From: Spongiibacter nanhainus
GTDB lineage: Bacteria > Pseudomonadota > Gammaproteobacteria > Pseudomonadales > Spongiibacteraceae
Direction of reading: 5' to 3'
Length of the DNA stretch: 64,000 nucleotides
Assembly: GCF_016132545.1 (NCBI RefSeq)
Contig: NZ_CP066167.1
Location: forward strand, 1,701,001-1,765,000
How positions within the stretch are numbered: position 1 is the stretch's first letter; each line of letters opens with the position of its first letter. The notes under the pieces are model-generated. The model was not told the origin of the DNA, did no database searches, and saw only the letters and a list, made by a program, of their open reading frames with translations. The position numbers and the translations under genes were made by a program. This document shows, one piece after another, positions 9,316 through 17,907 of the stretch.

Positions 9316-9342
9316 TAAAGCTTGCCTCTTAAGCGACGATAA
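9316..9342 (+). promoter_or_regulatory. Sigma28 (FliA) promoter for fliC
   Basis: TAAA at 9316-9319, a 15-nt spacer, and GACGATAA at 9335-9342: one mismatch from TAAA-N15-GCCGATAA. The predicted start lies near 9349, giving an 80-nt leader before the fliC ATG at 9430. This is the expected promoter class for a flagellin gene. Confidence 0.85.
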
Positions 9343-9429
9343 CTTACCTGAAAGCAGAGAACGGCCATCGGGCCACCGCTTGAATAAAAGACGATTGTCT
9401 TTTCAGCTTAAAGTGTAAGGAGAGTTATC

Positions 9430-10896
9430 ATGGCACTCAGCATCAACACCAACGTGGCCTCATTGAATGCACAGCGCAACCTGTCGCGCTCTCAGGAGAC
9501 CCTCAACACCTCGCTGCAACGTCTGTCCACAGGCTTGCGTATCAACAGCGCGAAAGACGATGCCGCTGGTCTGGCTATCACTACGCGTTTTACCACTCAA
9601 ATCAACGGCTTGAACCAAGCTGTTCGCAACGCCAACGACGGTATCTCACTGGCGCAAACCGGTGAAGCTGCCCTCGACGAAATTACCAACAACTTGCAGC
9701 GGGTTCGCGAGCTGGCAGTACAATCTGCTAACTCCACCTACTCAGCGTCTGACCGTGCAGCGCTAGACTCAGAAGTGCAGCAACGCCTGGCAGAGATCGA
9801 CCGGATTGCCAGCCAAACCAGCTTCAACGGCCAGAAAATTCTGGACGGTAGCTTTGGTACTGCTTCTTTCCAAGTGGGTGCCAACGTCGGCGAAACCATC
9901 TCGGTAAACCTGTCACAAGGTGCTCGCTCTAACCAGATCGGTCAAATTGCGACCAATACCTTCGACGTTAGCGCTACGGCGTTTGATGGTCAGCTGGAAA
10001 TTGCTGTAGGCACTGCCGACGCGGTGACCGTTGCCGCGAGCACTGACTACTCAGGCAGTTTAGGTGCTGGCTACGATGACACTAGTGCTTACTCTAAAGC
10101 GCGGGCCATCAACGACGCCGGTATCGAAGGTTTGACCACCACAGCGGTCACAGAAGTCAGCGACACTTTCACCACAATTACTGGTGGTGGTGCAGGCGAT
10201 GAATTTGCGCTCAGCTTGAATGGCGTGGATATCTACGGCGGCACTGCTGCAGCTTTCGACCTGAGTGCAGGTGATTTGACAGCGGGAACGCTGGTGTCGG
10301 CGATTAACCAAAAGTCCGATGAAACTGGTGTCACTGCAAGTGTTTCTGGCTCGACCCTGACACTGACTTCTGCGGACGGGCGCAATATTACCACTGCCGC
10401 CACGCTAACTGATGCAGATACCAGCACCAGCGGTGGCTTCGGTGCTGCGACAATTGTTGCCGACGTAGCCGGTACATCACAGACCAACCGGGGTGCTTTG
10501 ACCTTGACCGCATCGGAAGCCATTGACGTCACTGATACCGGTGGTGTGACTAACTTGGCCGATATCGGTATCGACAGCACTACCTCTTTGGCTTCGGCTA
10601 GCGTCGACACGATCTCTAACTCCAACACCACCATCAGCCGTGTTGATGCTGCATTGGAGTCGATCAGTGACCTGCGCAGTGACTTCGGTGCGGTACAAAA
10701 CCGCTTTGAATCCACCATCACTAACTTGCAGACTATCTCTGAGAACCTGTCGGCCTCTCGTGGACGGATTCTGGATGCGGACTTTGCGGCGGAAACCGCT
10801 AATTTGACCAAGGCCCAGATCCTGCAACAGGCCGGCACTTCGATCCTGGCGCAGGCTAACTCCCTGCCCCAGAGCGTACTCAGCCTGCTGCAGTAA
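9430..10896 (+). CDS. fliC: Flagellin FliC
   Basis: This is the filament subunit, and the only flagellin in the window. The 488-aa product has the highly conserved D0/D1 N-terminus (ALSINTNVASLNAQRNLSRS, then LQRLSTGLRINSAKDDAAGLAI) and C-terminus (RILDADFAAETANLTKAQIL, then QQAGTSILAQANSLPQSVLSLLQ). Residues about 180-400 form the variable surface D2/D3 part, rich in Thr, Ala and Asp. A good AAGGAG site lies before the ATG. The gene is flanked by a sigma28 promoter and a strong hairpin terminator, so it is a single-gene transcript. Confidence 0.97.
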   Translation: MALSINTNVASLNAQRNLSRSQETLNTSLQRLSTGLRINSAKDDAAGLAITTRFTTQINGLNQAVRNANDGISLAQTGEAALDEITNNLQRVRELAVQSANSTYSASDRAALDSEVQQRLAEIDRIASQTSFNGQKILDGSFGTASFQVGANVGETISVNLSQGARSNQIGQIATNTFDVSATAFDGQLEIAVGTADAVTVAASTDYSGSLGAGYDDTSAYSKARAINDAGIEGLTTTAVTEVSDTFTTITGGGAGDEFALSLNGVDIYGGTAAAFDLSAGDLTAGTLVSAINQKSDETGVTASVSGSTLTLTSADGRNITTAATLTDADTSTSGGFGAATIVADVAGTSQTNRGALTLTASEAIDVTDTGGVTNLADIGIDSTTSLASASVDTISNSNTTISRVDAALESISDLRSDFGAVQNRFESTITNLQTISENLSASRGRILDADFAAETANLTKAQILQQAGTSILAQANSLPQSVLSLLQ

Positions 10897-10957
10897 TCCT
10901 GGCGATAGCCGCTCCGGTAACGGGGCGGCACACAGGCCCAAACAACTACCGGGATTT

Positions 10958-10987
10958 CAAACAGGGCCAATAGGCCCTGTTTGTGTT
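10958..10987 (+). terminator. Terminator after fliC
   Basis: A perfect 11-bp inverted repeat (10958-10968 with 10973-10983, CAAACAGGGCC / GGCCCTGTTTG) closes an AATA tetraloop 61 bp after the fliC stop. Only a short U-rich stretch follows, as for the flgL terminator. Confidence 0.75.
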
Positions 10988-11031
10988 GCATCAGGGAAGG
11001 TGACACTCGATTGACGGAGGTTTTAAATGTC

Positions 11032-11457
11032 ATGGACACACGCATTAAACCCACAGCAAATGCTGCGCTAGCGCCTTCCCGGTCGATACCGGTAAAGGAC
11101 GAACTGAGCGGCAAAACTTTGCCGGAAGCAGGCAAAACTGCACCTCTGAAAGTCGTTCAAGATGCCGACCAGACACCTCTTGACCAAAAAATGGTGGAGA
11201 TCGATAAAGCCAAGAAAGAGCAGCTTGCCGAGCGAGTAAAGATCTCGGAGAAGGCGGCCCAAAGACTTAATGAAGTACTGCGGGACCGACAGCGAGACCT
11301 TGAGTTTTCCGTGGATGAGACCACGGGTAGAACGGTATTGAAGGTTATTCACTCCGAGTCCGGCGAGGTGATCAGGCAGCTACCTCCCGAAGAGATTTTA
11401 CAGATTGCCAGGGCATTTATCGAAGGCACTGGCAGTTTAATTGACGATGAAGCGTAG
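11032..11457 (+). CDS. flaG: FlaG family protein
   Basis: FlaG-family proteins lie between flagellin and fliD in polar flagellates, and in some species they influence filament length. I give the start as the ATG at 11032, with GGAGG 11 nt upstream, giving 141 aa. The N-terminal half is a polar, Lys-rich, probably flexible tail. The conserved FlaG domain is at the C-terminus (about residues 70-135), with LRDRQRDLEFSVDETTGRTV followed by LKVIHSESGEVIRQLPPEEIL. It is probably cotranscribed with fliD, fliS and fliT. Confidence 0.9.
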   Translation: MDTRIKPTANAALAPSRSIPVKDELSGKTLPEAGKTAPLKVVQDADQTPLDQKMVEIDKAKKEQLAERVKISEKAAQRLNEVLRDRQRDLEFSVDETTGRTVLKVIHSESGEVIRQLPPEEILQIARAFIEGTGSLIDDEA

Positions 11458-11524
11458 CTGGCACAGCCATTGCTAACGATTAAGTTTAGACGGCATAAAT
11501 GACACATCAAAGAGGCGAGTTGAC

Positions 11525-12925
11525 ATGGCATCTGTAACCGCAACCGGAGTCGGATCCGGGCTGGATATCGGCGGTATTGTCAAACAGCTGGTAGCTGCCG
11601 AGCGGGCCCCTCAGCAAACTCGTCTGGATAGCAAAGAGGCGAGAGTTCAGTCACAGCTGTCTGCCTACGGCACACTAAAGTCCTCTTTGTCCAGTTTCCA
11701 AAGTAGCCTATCGGCGTTGAGTGATGCCGACACCTTTTTAAAACGCAGCGCTACCGTCGGTGACAAAGATGTATTTAGCGTAACAGTGGATACTTCTGCC
11801 GCAGCGGGTGATTACAGCGTTGAAGTTGAGCAGTTGGCTACTCGGCACAAGATCGCGTCTGCGGCCTATGCCGACAGTGATACCAGTGTGGGTACAGGGC
11901 AATTGAGTATTACTGTTAATGGTGAAACCATGACCTTGGATATCGAGACAGGTGGAGATTCCCTGGCCGCGATACGAGATGCTATTAACAGTAGCGAGGC
12001 CAATCCCGGTGTCAGTGCGTCGATAGTCAACGACCAGGACGGTGCGCACTTAGTTCTCACTGCTGATAAATCTGGGGTTGAGAACACGATTTCGGTATCT
12101 GTTAGCACTGACGGTTCAGACACCGGCGATCTGGCACAGTTAGATTATGATCCCAATGCAGCCAGTAATCCTATGGCTGAAAAAGTCGAGGCGCTGGACA
12201 GTATTGTCCATATCGACGGGTTTACCCAGACCAGTGCCGATTTACAAATTACCGATATGATTGAAGGTGTGACCTTGGACCTCAAGGAGGCCCGGCCCGG
12301 GGAGTCGATAAGTTTATCGATTTCCCGAGATACAGCCAGCATTACTAAATCGGTAGAGGGGTTTGTTAGCAACTACAACAAATTAGTGACCGTGATCAAT
12401 GATTTGACGGCCTATGACCCCGAAACTAAGACCGCCGGTCTGTTGCAAGGCGACGCCACGGTTAGAGGTATTGCCACGCAGTTGCGGCAAGCCTTATCTA
12501 ACGCGGTTGGTGGTTTGGATAGCGATATCAATACCCTGGCCGAGTTGGGCATCACCACCGGGGACAATGGCAAGTTGGTCCTCGACAGCGATGCGTTAAA
12601 AGAAGTGATGAGCGAGGATTTTAATGCAATCTCCCAGGTTTTTTCGGGAGACGACGGCTACGCAAGCCGTTTCGATAAGCTCATTGACGGTCTGGTGCAG
12701 ACTGGCGGCCTACTGGATATCCGCACTCAAGGCTTGGAAGGCCAAATAGATCGTATTGGCGACCAGCGAGAAACTCTCGACCGACGTATCGCCTCTATAG
12801 AAGCCAGGTACACCGCTCAATTTAATGCCCTTGATAGCCTATTGGGCCAGTTAAATAGCACTGGTGAGTTTTTAACTCAACAGTTGGCGAATCTGCCCAC
12901 CATCAATTCCGGAAACAAAAAATAA
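11525..12925 (+). CDS. fliD: Flagellar filament cap protein FliD
   Basis: FliD (HAP2) forms the filament cap that folds incoming flagellin. The 466-aa length is normal. The N-terminus carries the FliD signature (VGSGLDIGGIVKQLVAAERA, residues about 7-26, followed by PQQTRLDSKEARVQSQLSAYG). The C-terminal 100 residues form a coiled-coil region (DRRIASIEARYTAQFNALDS followed by LLGQLNSTGEFLTQQLANL). The order flaG-fliD-fliS-fliT matches that in Pseudomonas and Vibrio. Confidence 0.96.
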   Translation: MASVTATGVGSGLDIGGIVKQLVAAERAPQQTRLDSKEARVQSQLSAYGTLKSSLSSFQSSLSALSDADTFLKRSATVGDKDVFSVTVDTSAAAGDYSVEVEQLATRHKIASAAYADSDTSVGTGQLSITVNGETMTLDIETGGDSLAAIRDAINSSEANPGVSASIVNDQDGAHLVLTADKSGVENTISVSVSTDGSDTGDLAQLDYDPNAASNPMAEKVEALDSIVHIDGFTQTSADLQITDMIEGVTLDLKEARPGESISLSISRDTASITKSVEGFVSNYNKLVTVINDLTAYDPETKTAGLLQGDATVRGIATQLRQALSNAVGGLDSDINTLAELGITTGDNGKLVLDSDALKEVMSEDFNAISQVFSGDDGYASRFDKLIDGLVQTGGLLDIRTQGLEGQIDRIGDQRETLDRRIASIEARYTAQFNALDSLLGQLNSTGEFLTQQLANLPTINSGNKK

Positions 12926-12926
12926 T

Positions 12927-12941
12927 GCCGATTAAATCGGC
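12927..12941 (+). other. Small hairpin after fliD
   Basis: GCCGAT-TAA-ATCGGC, a perfect 6-bp stem with a 3-nt loop immediately after the fliD stop and followed by GTTTGCTGTT. It could weaken read-through into fliS or protect the 3' end. It is too short to call a firm terminator. Confidence 0.35.
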
Positions 12942-13012
12942 GTTTGCTGTTAAGAATCAAGGTTGGATGACGATACATAAGTAACGCCAGCAAACACGAA
13001 AGGGGAAGCTAA

Positions 13013-13426
13013 ATGAGCTACGCGTTGTCCAGAGCCAGTCAGGCCTATGCCGCTGTCGGTGCTCAGTCTCAAGTTACTAATGCCAGTCCGCATCGCCTTA
13101 TTCAGATGTTAATGGACGGCGCGCTGGATAGATTAGCTATTGCCCGAGGGCATATGCGCAGAAATGAGGTCGCCATGAAGGCGGATAGTATCACCCGCGC
13201 CATGTCGATCATTGATGGTTTGCGACTCAGTCTTGATCACAGTGTTAATTCGGAGATGACGGAAAACCTGGAAAACTTGTACGATTATATGAATCGACGA
13301 CTTTTGGTGGCTAATATCCGCAATGACGAGTCTGTGTTGGACGAAGTGTCCGGTCTGCTGCGAGAATTGAAAGAGGCCTGGGATGCAATTCCGCAAAGTC
13401 ACGAGTCGGAACTGGTCGCGGGATAG
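13013..13426 (+). CDS. fliS: Flagellin export chaperone FliS
   Basis: FliS binds the C-terminal helix of newly made flagellin in the cytoplasm and delivers it to the export gate (FlhA). The 137-aa product has the typical all-helical FliS sequence: YAAVGAQSQVTNASPHRLIQ (about residues 12-31), MLMDGALDRLAIARGHM, and ENLYDYMNRRLLVANIRND (about residues 87-105). A good AAGGGGAAG site precedes the ATG. It lies 87 bp after fliD and is followed by a FliT-like gene. Confidence 0.94.
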   Translation: MSYALSRASQAYAAVGAQSQVTNASPHRLIQMLMDGALDRLAIARGHMRRNEVAMKADSITRAMSIIDGLRLSLDHSVNSEMTENLENLYDYMNRRLLVANIRNDESVLDEVSGLLRELKEAWDAIPQSHESELVAG

Positions 13427-13462
13427 CCGCGCCCAGTGATGCTTTTGAATGGGAGTAAAGCC

Positions 13463-13804
13463 ATGTCCGGTTTGGTTAGCCCTTTAATGTCGCCCGCTCG
13501 TCAGCGCGCTGCTTTGGAGCTGCTTGAGCTCAGTGAATCTATTCGCGAGTCTTGCGAGTTGGGGGCCTGGAAGGATGCATTGGAACAGCAGCGAAATCGG
13601 CGCGTTTTGCTGGATGATTTTTTTGCTTCTCCCTGTGCGGAGAGCGAGGCGTCCAGTGTCGCCGCCATGATCGAGTCGCTCCTGGAGACTGACAATCTGG
13701 TGTCGGCACTCCTCTATAAGCATCGTGGTGAGATTTTAGCCTCGGCTCACAATGAACGTCGGGCAGCGGGGAATGTCAACCACTATTTGGAAAACGCCTC
13801 CTGA
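13463..13804 (+). CDS. fliT: FliT-like flagellar chaperone
   Basis: This small helical protein directly follows fliS, the usual place of fliT, whose product chaperones the cap protein FliD in enterics. The start at 13463 is chosen because GGGAG sits 7 nt upstream; this gives 113 aa (MSGLVSPLMSPARQ...), a typical FliT length. The sequence is predicted helical and rich in Leu, Glu and Arg (LELLELSESIRESCELGAWK). FliT sequences are poorly conserved, so the call relies mainly on position, size and helical character. Confidence 0.65.
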   Translation: MSGLVSPLMSPARQRAALELLELSESIRESCELGAWKDALEQQRNRRVLLDDFFASPCAESEASSVAAMIESLLETDNLVSALLYKHRGEILASAHNERRAAGNVNHYLENAS

Positions 13805-13879
13805 CACACTGGGTGCCTGTGCCTTCTCGCAGGAGCTATTCCTCTGGGTAAATTTACGTATTAATCCACCGCCAAATTA

Positions 13880-13897
13880 TTGGCACTATGAAGGCTA
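13880..13897 (+). promoter_or_regulatory. Possible sigma54 promoter for the FleQ-like activator gene
   Basis: TGGCAC at 13881-13886 matches the -24 element exactly, and the GG-N10-GC spacing is kept (GG 13882-13883, GC 13894-13895). The -12 element is AGGCT instead of TTGCA, so the match is only moderate. It lies about 55 bp before the preferred start codon. Confidence 0.4.
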
Positions 13898-13948
13898 GAA
13901 AACAAATGCAGCCGCCTGAGACTGCCAGCCTTAGTGGAAGAATGCGAC

Positions 13949-15115
13949 ATGCCAATGACCCAGTTCGACAAGCCAGTTGATCAATCCACGTCAAATAAAA
14001 TTAGCCAGTCTAAAGGTGTCAGCGAAAAGGTAACGGCCGCGACCTCGTCAATGAGGGTTGTCGATAAGTTGATAGAGCAAGTCGCGGACTTCGATACATT
14101 GGTCCTCATTCGAGGCGAATCCGGTAGCGGCAAAGAGGTGGTCGCGCGCAAAATCCACCAACAGTCTGGTCGCCGGGACAAGCCATTTATACCGGTTAAT
14201 TGCGGCGCCATCCCTGCTGACCTTCTGGAAAGTGAGCTTTTTGGCCACGAGAAAGGGGCATTCACCGGTGCTATCTCCAACCGCAAGGGTCGTTTTGAAA
14301 TGGCCGAAGGCGGGACCTTATTCCTGGATGAAATTGGCGATATGAGCTTGCCCATGCAGGTCAAATTGCTGCGGGTGTTGCAGGAACGTTGTTACGAGCG
14401 GGTTGGCAGCAACGAAACTCGCCGCTGCGATGTCAGAATCCTCGCCGCTACTCACCGCAACCTTGAGGATATGGTGGAAGAGGGGAGCTTCAGGCAGGAT
14501 TTGTTCTTCCGTCTGGACGTGTTCCCCATTGAGGTTCCTGCACTGCGGGAGCACGCTGAAGATGTGCCCTTGTTGATGGGGCGCTTTATTGCCAAATTGC
14601 ATAATCGTGGTATGAAGCCACCGCGCTTTTCTAAAAACGCGATGCGCTCCCTGCAGATGTACAGCTGGCCCGGCAATGTCCGGGAGTTGGAAAATCTTAT
14701 GGAGCGGATGGCGATTACTCACAGTGGTCGCACCGTGGCGTGCCGGGATTTGCCCCGCCGCTATCAGGCCTTGGGTGTGGTGGAGGAAGAGGAGGCGGCC
14801 GAGCTGGAACGGGAAGATCAAGATGCCTTGCTAGAGGCCTTGACCTCGTCCCGGGCGGGTAAGGGGGCGATTTACCCAATCCATTCCGGCGATGGTGCAG
14901 CGGTGGAAGATGATGATTTTCAATCTTCATCTGCGCCGATCCAGATGCCCGAAGCTGGTATTAATCTCAAGCAGCACCTCCAGGATATGGAGCAGTGGTT
15001 TATCGAGGAAGCCTTGCGCCGAGAGGGAGGAGTCGTCACCCGTGCGGCTCAACTTCTCGGGCTGCAGCGCACCACTCTGGCTGAGAAGATGAAGAAACTG
15101 GGCCTGTCTGCCTAG
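13949..15115 (+). CDS. FleQ/FlrA-like sigma54 activator lacking the N-terminal FleQ domain
   Basis: This is a transcription activator of sigma54-dependent flagellar promoters. The preferred start (ATG 13949, GGAAG 8 nt upstream) gives 388 aa. The AAA+ domain is complete: Walker A GESGSGKE (56-63), the sigma54 contact loop GAFTGA (103-108), Walker B LFLDE (124-128) and the R-finger region. The C-terminal helix-turn-helix ([20 protein letters not shown] followed by KMKKLGLSA) closely resembles the FleQ/FlrA type. Canonical FleQ has about 490 aa with a FleQ domain of roughly 120 aa before the AAA+ domain. Here only about 45 residues precede the AAA+ domain, and the 144-bp upstream gap leaves no room for the missing part. 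It is the likely master regulator, but its input domain is absent. Confidence 0.85.
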   Translation: MPMTQFDKPVDQSTSNKISQSKGVSEKVTAATSSMRVVDKLIEQVADFDTLVLIRGESGSGKEVVARKIHQQSGRRDKPFIPVNCGAIPADLLESELFGHEKGAFTGAISNRKGRFEMAEGGTLFLDEIGDMSLPMQVKLLRVLQERCYERVGSNETRRCDVRILAATHRNLEDMVEEGSFRQDLFFRLDVFPIEVPALREHAEDVPLLMGRFIAKLHNRGMKPPRFSKNAMRSLQMYSWPGNVRELENLMERMAITHSGRTVACRDLPRRYQALGVVEEEEAAELEREDQDALLEALTSSRAGKGAIYPIHSGDGAAVEDDDFQSSSAPIQMPEAGINLKQHLQDMEQWFIEEALRREGGVVTRAAQLLGLQRTTLAEKMKKLGLSA

Positions 15116-15372
15116 GGCCCGTGCCAGGCCCTCGTAATGCAACTCGCCGCTGGCTATTTGGTATTTTGAGAGCGGCGTGTTCACGGCTTCGCATTGATGC
15201 CGTCTGGATGTCCTGTCTGCCCAGTTCTGTTCTAAAGCCCATCAAGTCCATTTAGCCGATCTCGGCGGTCCTGGCCTTAGCGCCATAGATCTCGCGGCCC
15301 TCGACCCGTCGCGCAGTGACTTCACGTTTCCCCTACAATAGTCCCGGTTATGTATGGTGTTGGGAACGTGTG

Positions 15373-16089
15373 ATGGACGAAGTACAACAAATTGCCCTGT
15401 TGACGTGGTTGGCGGGTATCACCATGCCCCTTGGCGCGGCGCTGGGCGCGCTGGAGCGCATTCGTCCACGATGGCTTGAAACGGAAGTGCGCCACGGCGT
15501 AATCGCGTTTGGTGGCGGAGCGCTGTTAGCAGCCGTCGCCCTGGTGTTGGTGCCGGAGGGCAGCGCCGATCTCGGTCCGGTGGCCGTTGCCCTCAGTTTT
15601 GCAGGTGGTGGCCTGGCCTTTATGTTGCTGGATCGCTTTTTGGCCGCCAACGGTACGCCGGCCAGTCAATTGGCGGCAATGCTGTCGGACTTTATCCCGG
15701 AAGCCCTGGCGTTGGGTGCCACATTTACCGTGTCGGCAGAGGCTGGGCTGCTGTTGGCGGGAATAATCGCTCTGCAGAACCTCCCTGAGGGCTTCAACGC
15801 TTACCGTGAACTAGTCTCCGCCACCCATTATCGAGCCCCCTTGATTGTGGCGGCCTTTGTTTTGATGGCGCTACTCGGGCCGGTTTCGGGGCTGATCGGC
15901 TATTTTCTTCTGGCGGATAAGCCCGCTGTGATTGGCTGCATTATGCTGTTTGCTGCCGGTGGTATTCTGTATATCCTCTTTCAGGATATTGCCCCCCAGT
16001 CCCGCTTAAAAAATCATTGGGCACCGCCCCTGGGTGCGGTGTTCGGCTTCCTGCTGGGGTTGATGGGACAAATCACCGTCGTTGGTTGA
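15373..16089 (+). CDS. ZIP-family divalent metal transporter
   Basis: Predicted inner-membrane metal (Zn2+/Fe2+) permease of the ZIP family. The start at 15373 (GGGAAC just upstream) gives 238 aa with about eight hydrophobic segments. The conserved helix-IV and helix-V motifs are visible: SDFIPEALALGA (about residues 117-128), with the His of the classic HxxPEG replaced by Asp, and ALQNLPEGFNAYRE (about residues 150-163), where Asn stands for the first His. These changes suggest altered metal binding. It has no known flagellar role and interrupts the flagellar locus on the same strand between two sigma54 activator genes. It probably has its own promoter. Confidence 0.8.
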   Translation: MDEVQQIALLTWLAGITMPLGAALGALERIRPRWLETEVRHGVIAFGGGALLAAVALVLVPEGSADLGPVAVALSFAGGGLAFMLLDRFLAANGTPASQLAAMLSDFIPEALALGATFTVSAEAGLLLAGIIALQNLPEGFNAYRELVSATHYRAPLIVAAFVLMALLGPVSGLIGYFLLADKPAVIGCIMLFAAGGILYILFQDIAPQSRLKNHWAPPLGAVFGFLLGLMGQITVVG

Positions 16090-16268
16090 GCGGCACAACA
16101 GCCTGGGGGCGGGTAGGGCAAGTCCTTAGCTCCCCGCTCGGAGGGTCGATTACGCGCCCTAATTTAACCGCCTTTCTATCACTGCCACTGCTCTTACTGC
16201 TCCCGCCAAAAATCTGGCATATATTCCTCGTTAGTTAATAAGTTGTTGAATTATATATAAATACCTAG

Positions 16269-16285
16269 TTGGTACGGGACTTGCG
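16269..16285 (+). promoter_or_regulatory. Sigma54 promoter for the small ORF / FleR-like operon
   Basis: TTGGTACGGGACTTGCG: GG at 16271-16272 and GC at 16283-16284 with exactly ten bases between, and a good -12 element (TTGCG). The predicted start is near 16296, about 45 bp before the ATG of the 64-aa ORF. An AT-rich stretch lies just upstream (16228-16262). It may also drive fliE-J by read-through. Confidence 0.8.
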
Positions 16286-16341
16286 TTGTGGGTAAGTGAA
16301 ACGGAATCCAGTCAGATTCTTGGCGTGGTAGAGGGCACAAC

Positions 16342-16536
16342 ATGTATTCACCCGGACAGCATATACCCAGTACTCCAGCCTCCACAGGCAGACTTAGCGG
16401 TGGGGAAACGGCGTCGGTCATTGATCAGTGTATTGCTGAGCTGAATTATAGCCAGGTGGCGTTGACGCTTCAGCTGCGCCGTTTGTCGGGCTGGGGTGAA
16501 GAGTTTTGTGTGTCTAAGGGTGGCAGCCATGACTGA
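16342..16536 (+). CDS. Small 64-aa protein upstream of and coupled to the FleR-like activator
   Basis: First open frame after the sigma54 promoter, with an AGAGGG site before the ATG. It encodes 64 residues ([16 protein letters not shown]...), with a central helical stretch near residues 25-50 ([20 protein letters not shown]). Its last 8 bases overlap the start of the FleR-like gene (ATG at 16529, TGA at 16534-16536), an arrangement that suggests translational coupling. I do not recognise a family. In Pseudomonas and Vibrio this place is taken by the kinase gene fleS/flrB, but the peptide shows no kinase motif. It could be a new regulatory peptide or a leader. Confidence 0.55.
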   Translation: MYSPGQHIPSTPASTGRLSGGETASVIDQCIAELNYSQVALTLQLRRLSGWGEEFCVSKGGSHD

Positions 16537-17497
16537 TTTGGTCGCCGCCGATCCACTGTCCCAGCGCATTGTTGACTTAGCGCGGCGAGTTGCTGCCACC
16601 GATGCCACAGTATTGCTGATCGGCCCTAGCGGCGCCGGCAAAGAGGTCTTTGCACGTTTTATTCACCAGCATTCGGCACGTCACGATGGACCTTTTGTGG
16701 CGGTGAATTGTGCCGCGATTCCCGAGAACATGCTGGAGGCCATGTTGTTTGGCTACGAGAAAGGGGCGTTTACCGGCGCAGTAAGCAGTCATGCTGGCAA
16801 ATTCGAGCAGGCCCAAAGTGGCACTCTTTTGCTGGATGAAATTTCCGAGATGGATCTTGGCCTGCAGGCGAAACTACTTCGGGTTCTGCAAGAACGGGAA
16901 GTGGAGCGGCTGGGAAGCCGCCGGACTGAGCGACTCGACGTGCGGGTGCTGGCCACTAGCAACCGGGACTTGAAACAGTCAGTAATGTCCGGGGACTTCC
17001 GTGAAGATTTATTTTACCGACTCAATGTCTTTCCCATTGCCGTTCCGCCCCTCGCTGAGCGTCGCGGCGATATTATCCCGCTTGCCGAGCACTTTCTGTC
17101 CAGAGATGTTTCTGTCTTACACCCAACGCGGGTATTGAGTCAGGCAGCGGCAGAGAAACTTATGGCCTATGACTGGCCGGGTAATGTCCGCGAGCTGGAC
17201 AACGTGCTACAGCGTGCCTTGATCCTCCGCCAGAGCGAGGAAATCACCGCTGCGGACATCCATTTTGAGTTGTGGTCGGCGCCCGCCGGTAGTGAGATTG
17301 ATGACCAGACGGCGACGGACGAACAGGGGTCAAACGGTCTGAACAATGTGGTGCGGGAGCGGGAGTGCCGGGCGATAGCCGATGCCCTGCGCACCGGAAA
17401 GTCCCGCAAGGAAGCCGCAGAAATCCTGGGAATCAGCCCCCGCACATTGCGTTATAAAATTGCCCGCCTGCGTGAGCAGGACTTCCAACTGGGTTAA
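16529..17497 (+). CDS. FleR/FlrC-like sigma54 activator lacking the receiver domain
   Basis: Activator of middle flagellar genes by type and position (directly before fliE). The preferred start at 16529 follows AAGGGTGG and gives 322 aa. The protein opens almost at once with the AAA+ domain: Walker A GPSGAGKE (32-39), GAFTGA (79-84), Walker B LLLDE (100-104). The C-terminal helix-turn-helix [20 protein letters not shown] is the FleR/FlrC type. Canonical FleR/FlrC has about 470 aa with an N-terminal receiver domain phosphorylated by FleS/FlrB. That domain and the kinase gene are both missing here, so activity must be set in another way. Confidence 0.87.
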   Translation: MTDLVAADPLSQRIVDLARRVAATDATVLLIGPSGAGKEVFARFIHQHSARHDGPFVAVNCAAIPENMLEAMLFGYEKGAFTGAVSSHAGKFEQAQSGTLLLDEISEMDLGLQAKLLRVLQEREVERLGSRRTERLDVRVLATSNRDLKQSVMSGDFREDLFYRLNVFPIAVPPLAERRGDIIPLAEHFLSRDVSVLHPTRVLSQAAAEKLMAYDWPGNVRELDNVLQRALILRQSEEITAADIHFELWSAPAGSEIDDQTATDEQGSNGLNNVVRERECRAIADALRTGKSRKEAAEILGISPRTLRYKIARLREQDFQLG

Positions 17498-17520
17498 CCC
17501 GGTAAGGGTCGGAGTCAACA

Positions 17521-17862
17521 ATGTCAGATAGCATGCGTGTCGATCAAATCCTCAACCAAATCCGCTCAATTCGCGAGCAGACCATGGATGTGGCCCAAAC
17601 GGACAAGATTTCCACGGAGGGTCTGGGTAGCGGTGAGCGGGTTGAATTTAGCTCCCTGCTTAAGGAGTCCATCGATGCGGTAAATGCCACGCAGCAGCAG
17701 GCCAGTCAGATGGCAGCAGCATTTGAGCGCGGCGATCCCAACGTTAGCCTTAACCAGGTGATGGTCAACATGCAAAAGGCCGACGTGTCCTTCAAAGCGG
17801 TCATGGAGGTGCGCAACAAGTTTGTCGATGCCTATCAGGAAGTGATGAGGATGTCGATGTGA
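17521..17862 (+). CDS. fliE: Flagellar hook-basal body complex protein FliE
   Basis: FliE links the MS ring to the rod. The 113-aa length is typical. The C-terminal half has the family signature PNVSLNQVMVNMQKADVSFK followed by AVMEVRNKFVDAYQEVMRMSM, resembling the rod protein C-terminal helix. ATG after GGGTCGGAG. It starts 23 bp after the FleR-like gene and begins the fliEFGHIJ group. Confidence 0.95.
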   Translation: MSDSMRVDQILNQIRSIREQTMDVAQTDKISTEGLGSGERVEFSSLLKESIDAVNATQQQASQMAAAFERGDPNVSLNQVMVNMQKADVSFKAVMEVRNKFVDAYQEVMRMSM

Positions 17863-17907
17863 TAAGGCGTTTCCTGTTAACCCTCTTCGTATTCGGGCGG
17901 CACTATC

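Noticed and set aside
10233-11135. 300-codon minus-strand open frame over fliC and flaG
   Set aside because: Antisense to flagellin and across its terminator; low-complexity Ser/Val composition from the flagellin variable region.
12946-12981. Possible sigma28 promoter before fliS (TTAA, 15-nt spacer, GACGATAC)
   Set aside because: Three mismatches to TAAA-N15-GCCGATAA in total; too weak beside the two good sigma28 sites in this window.
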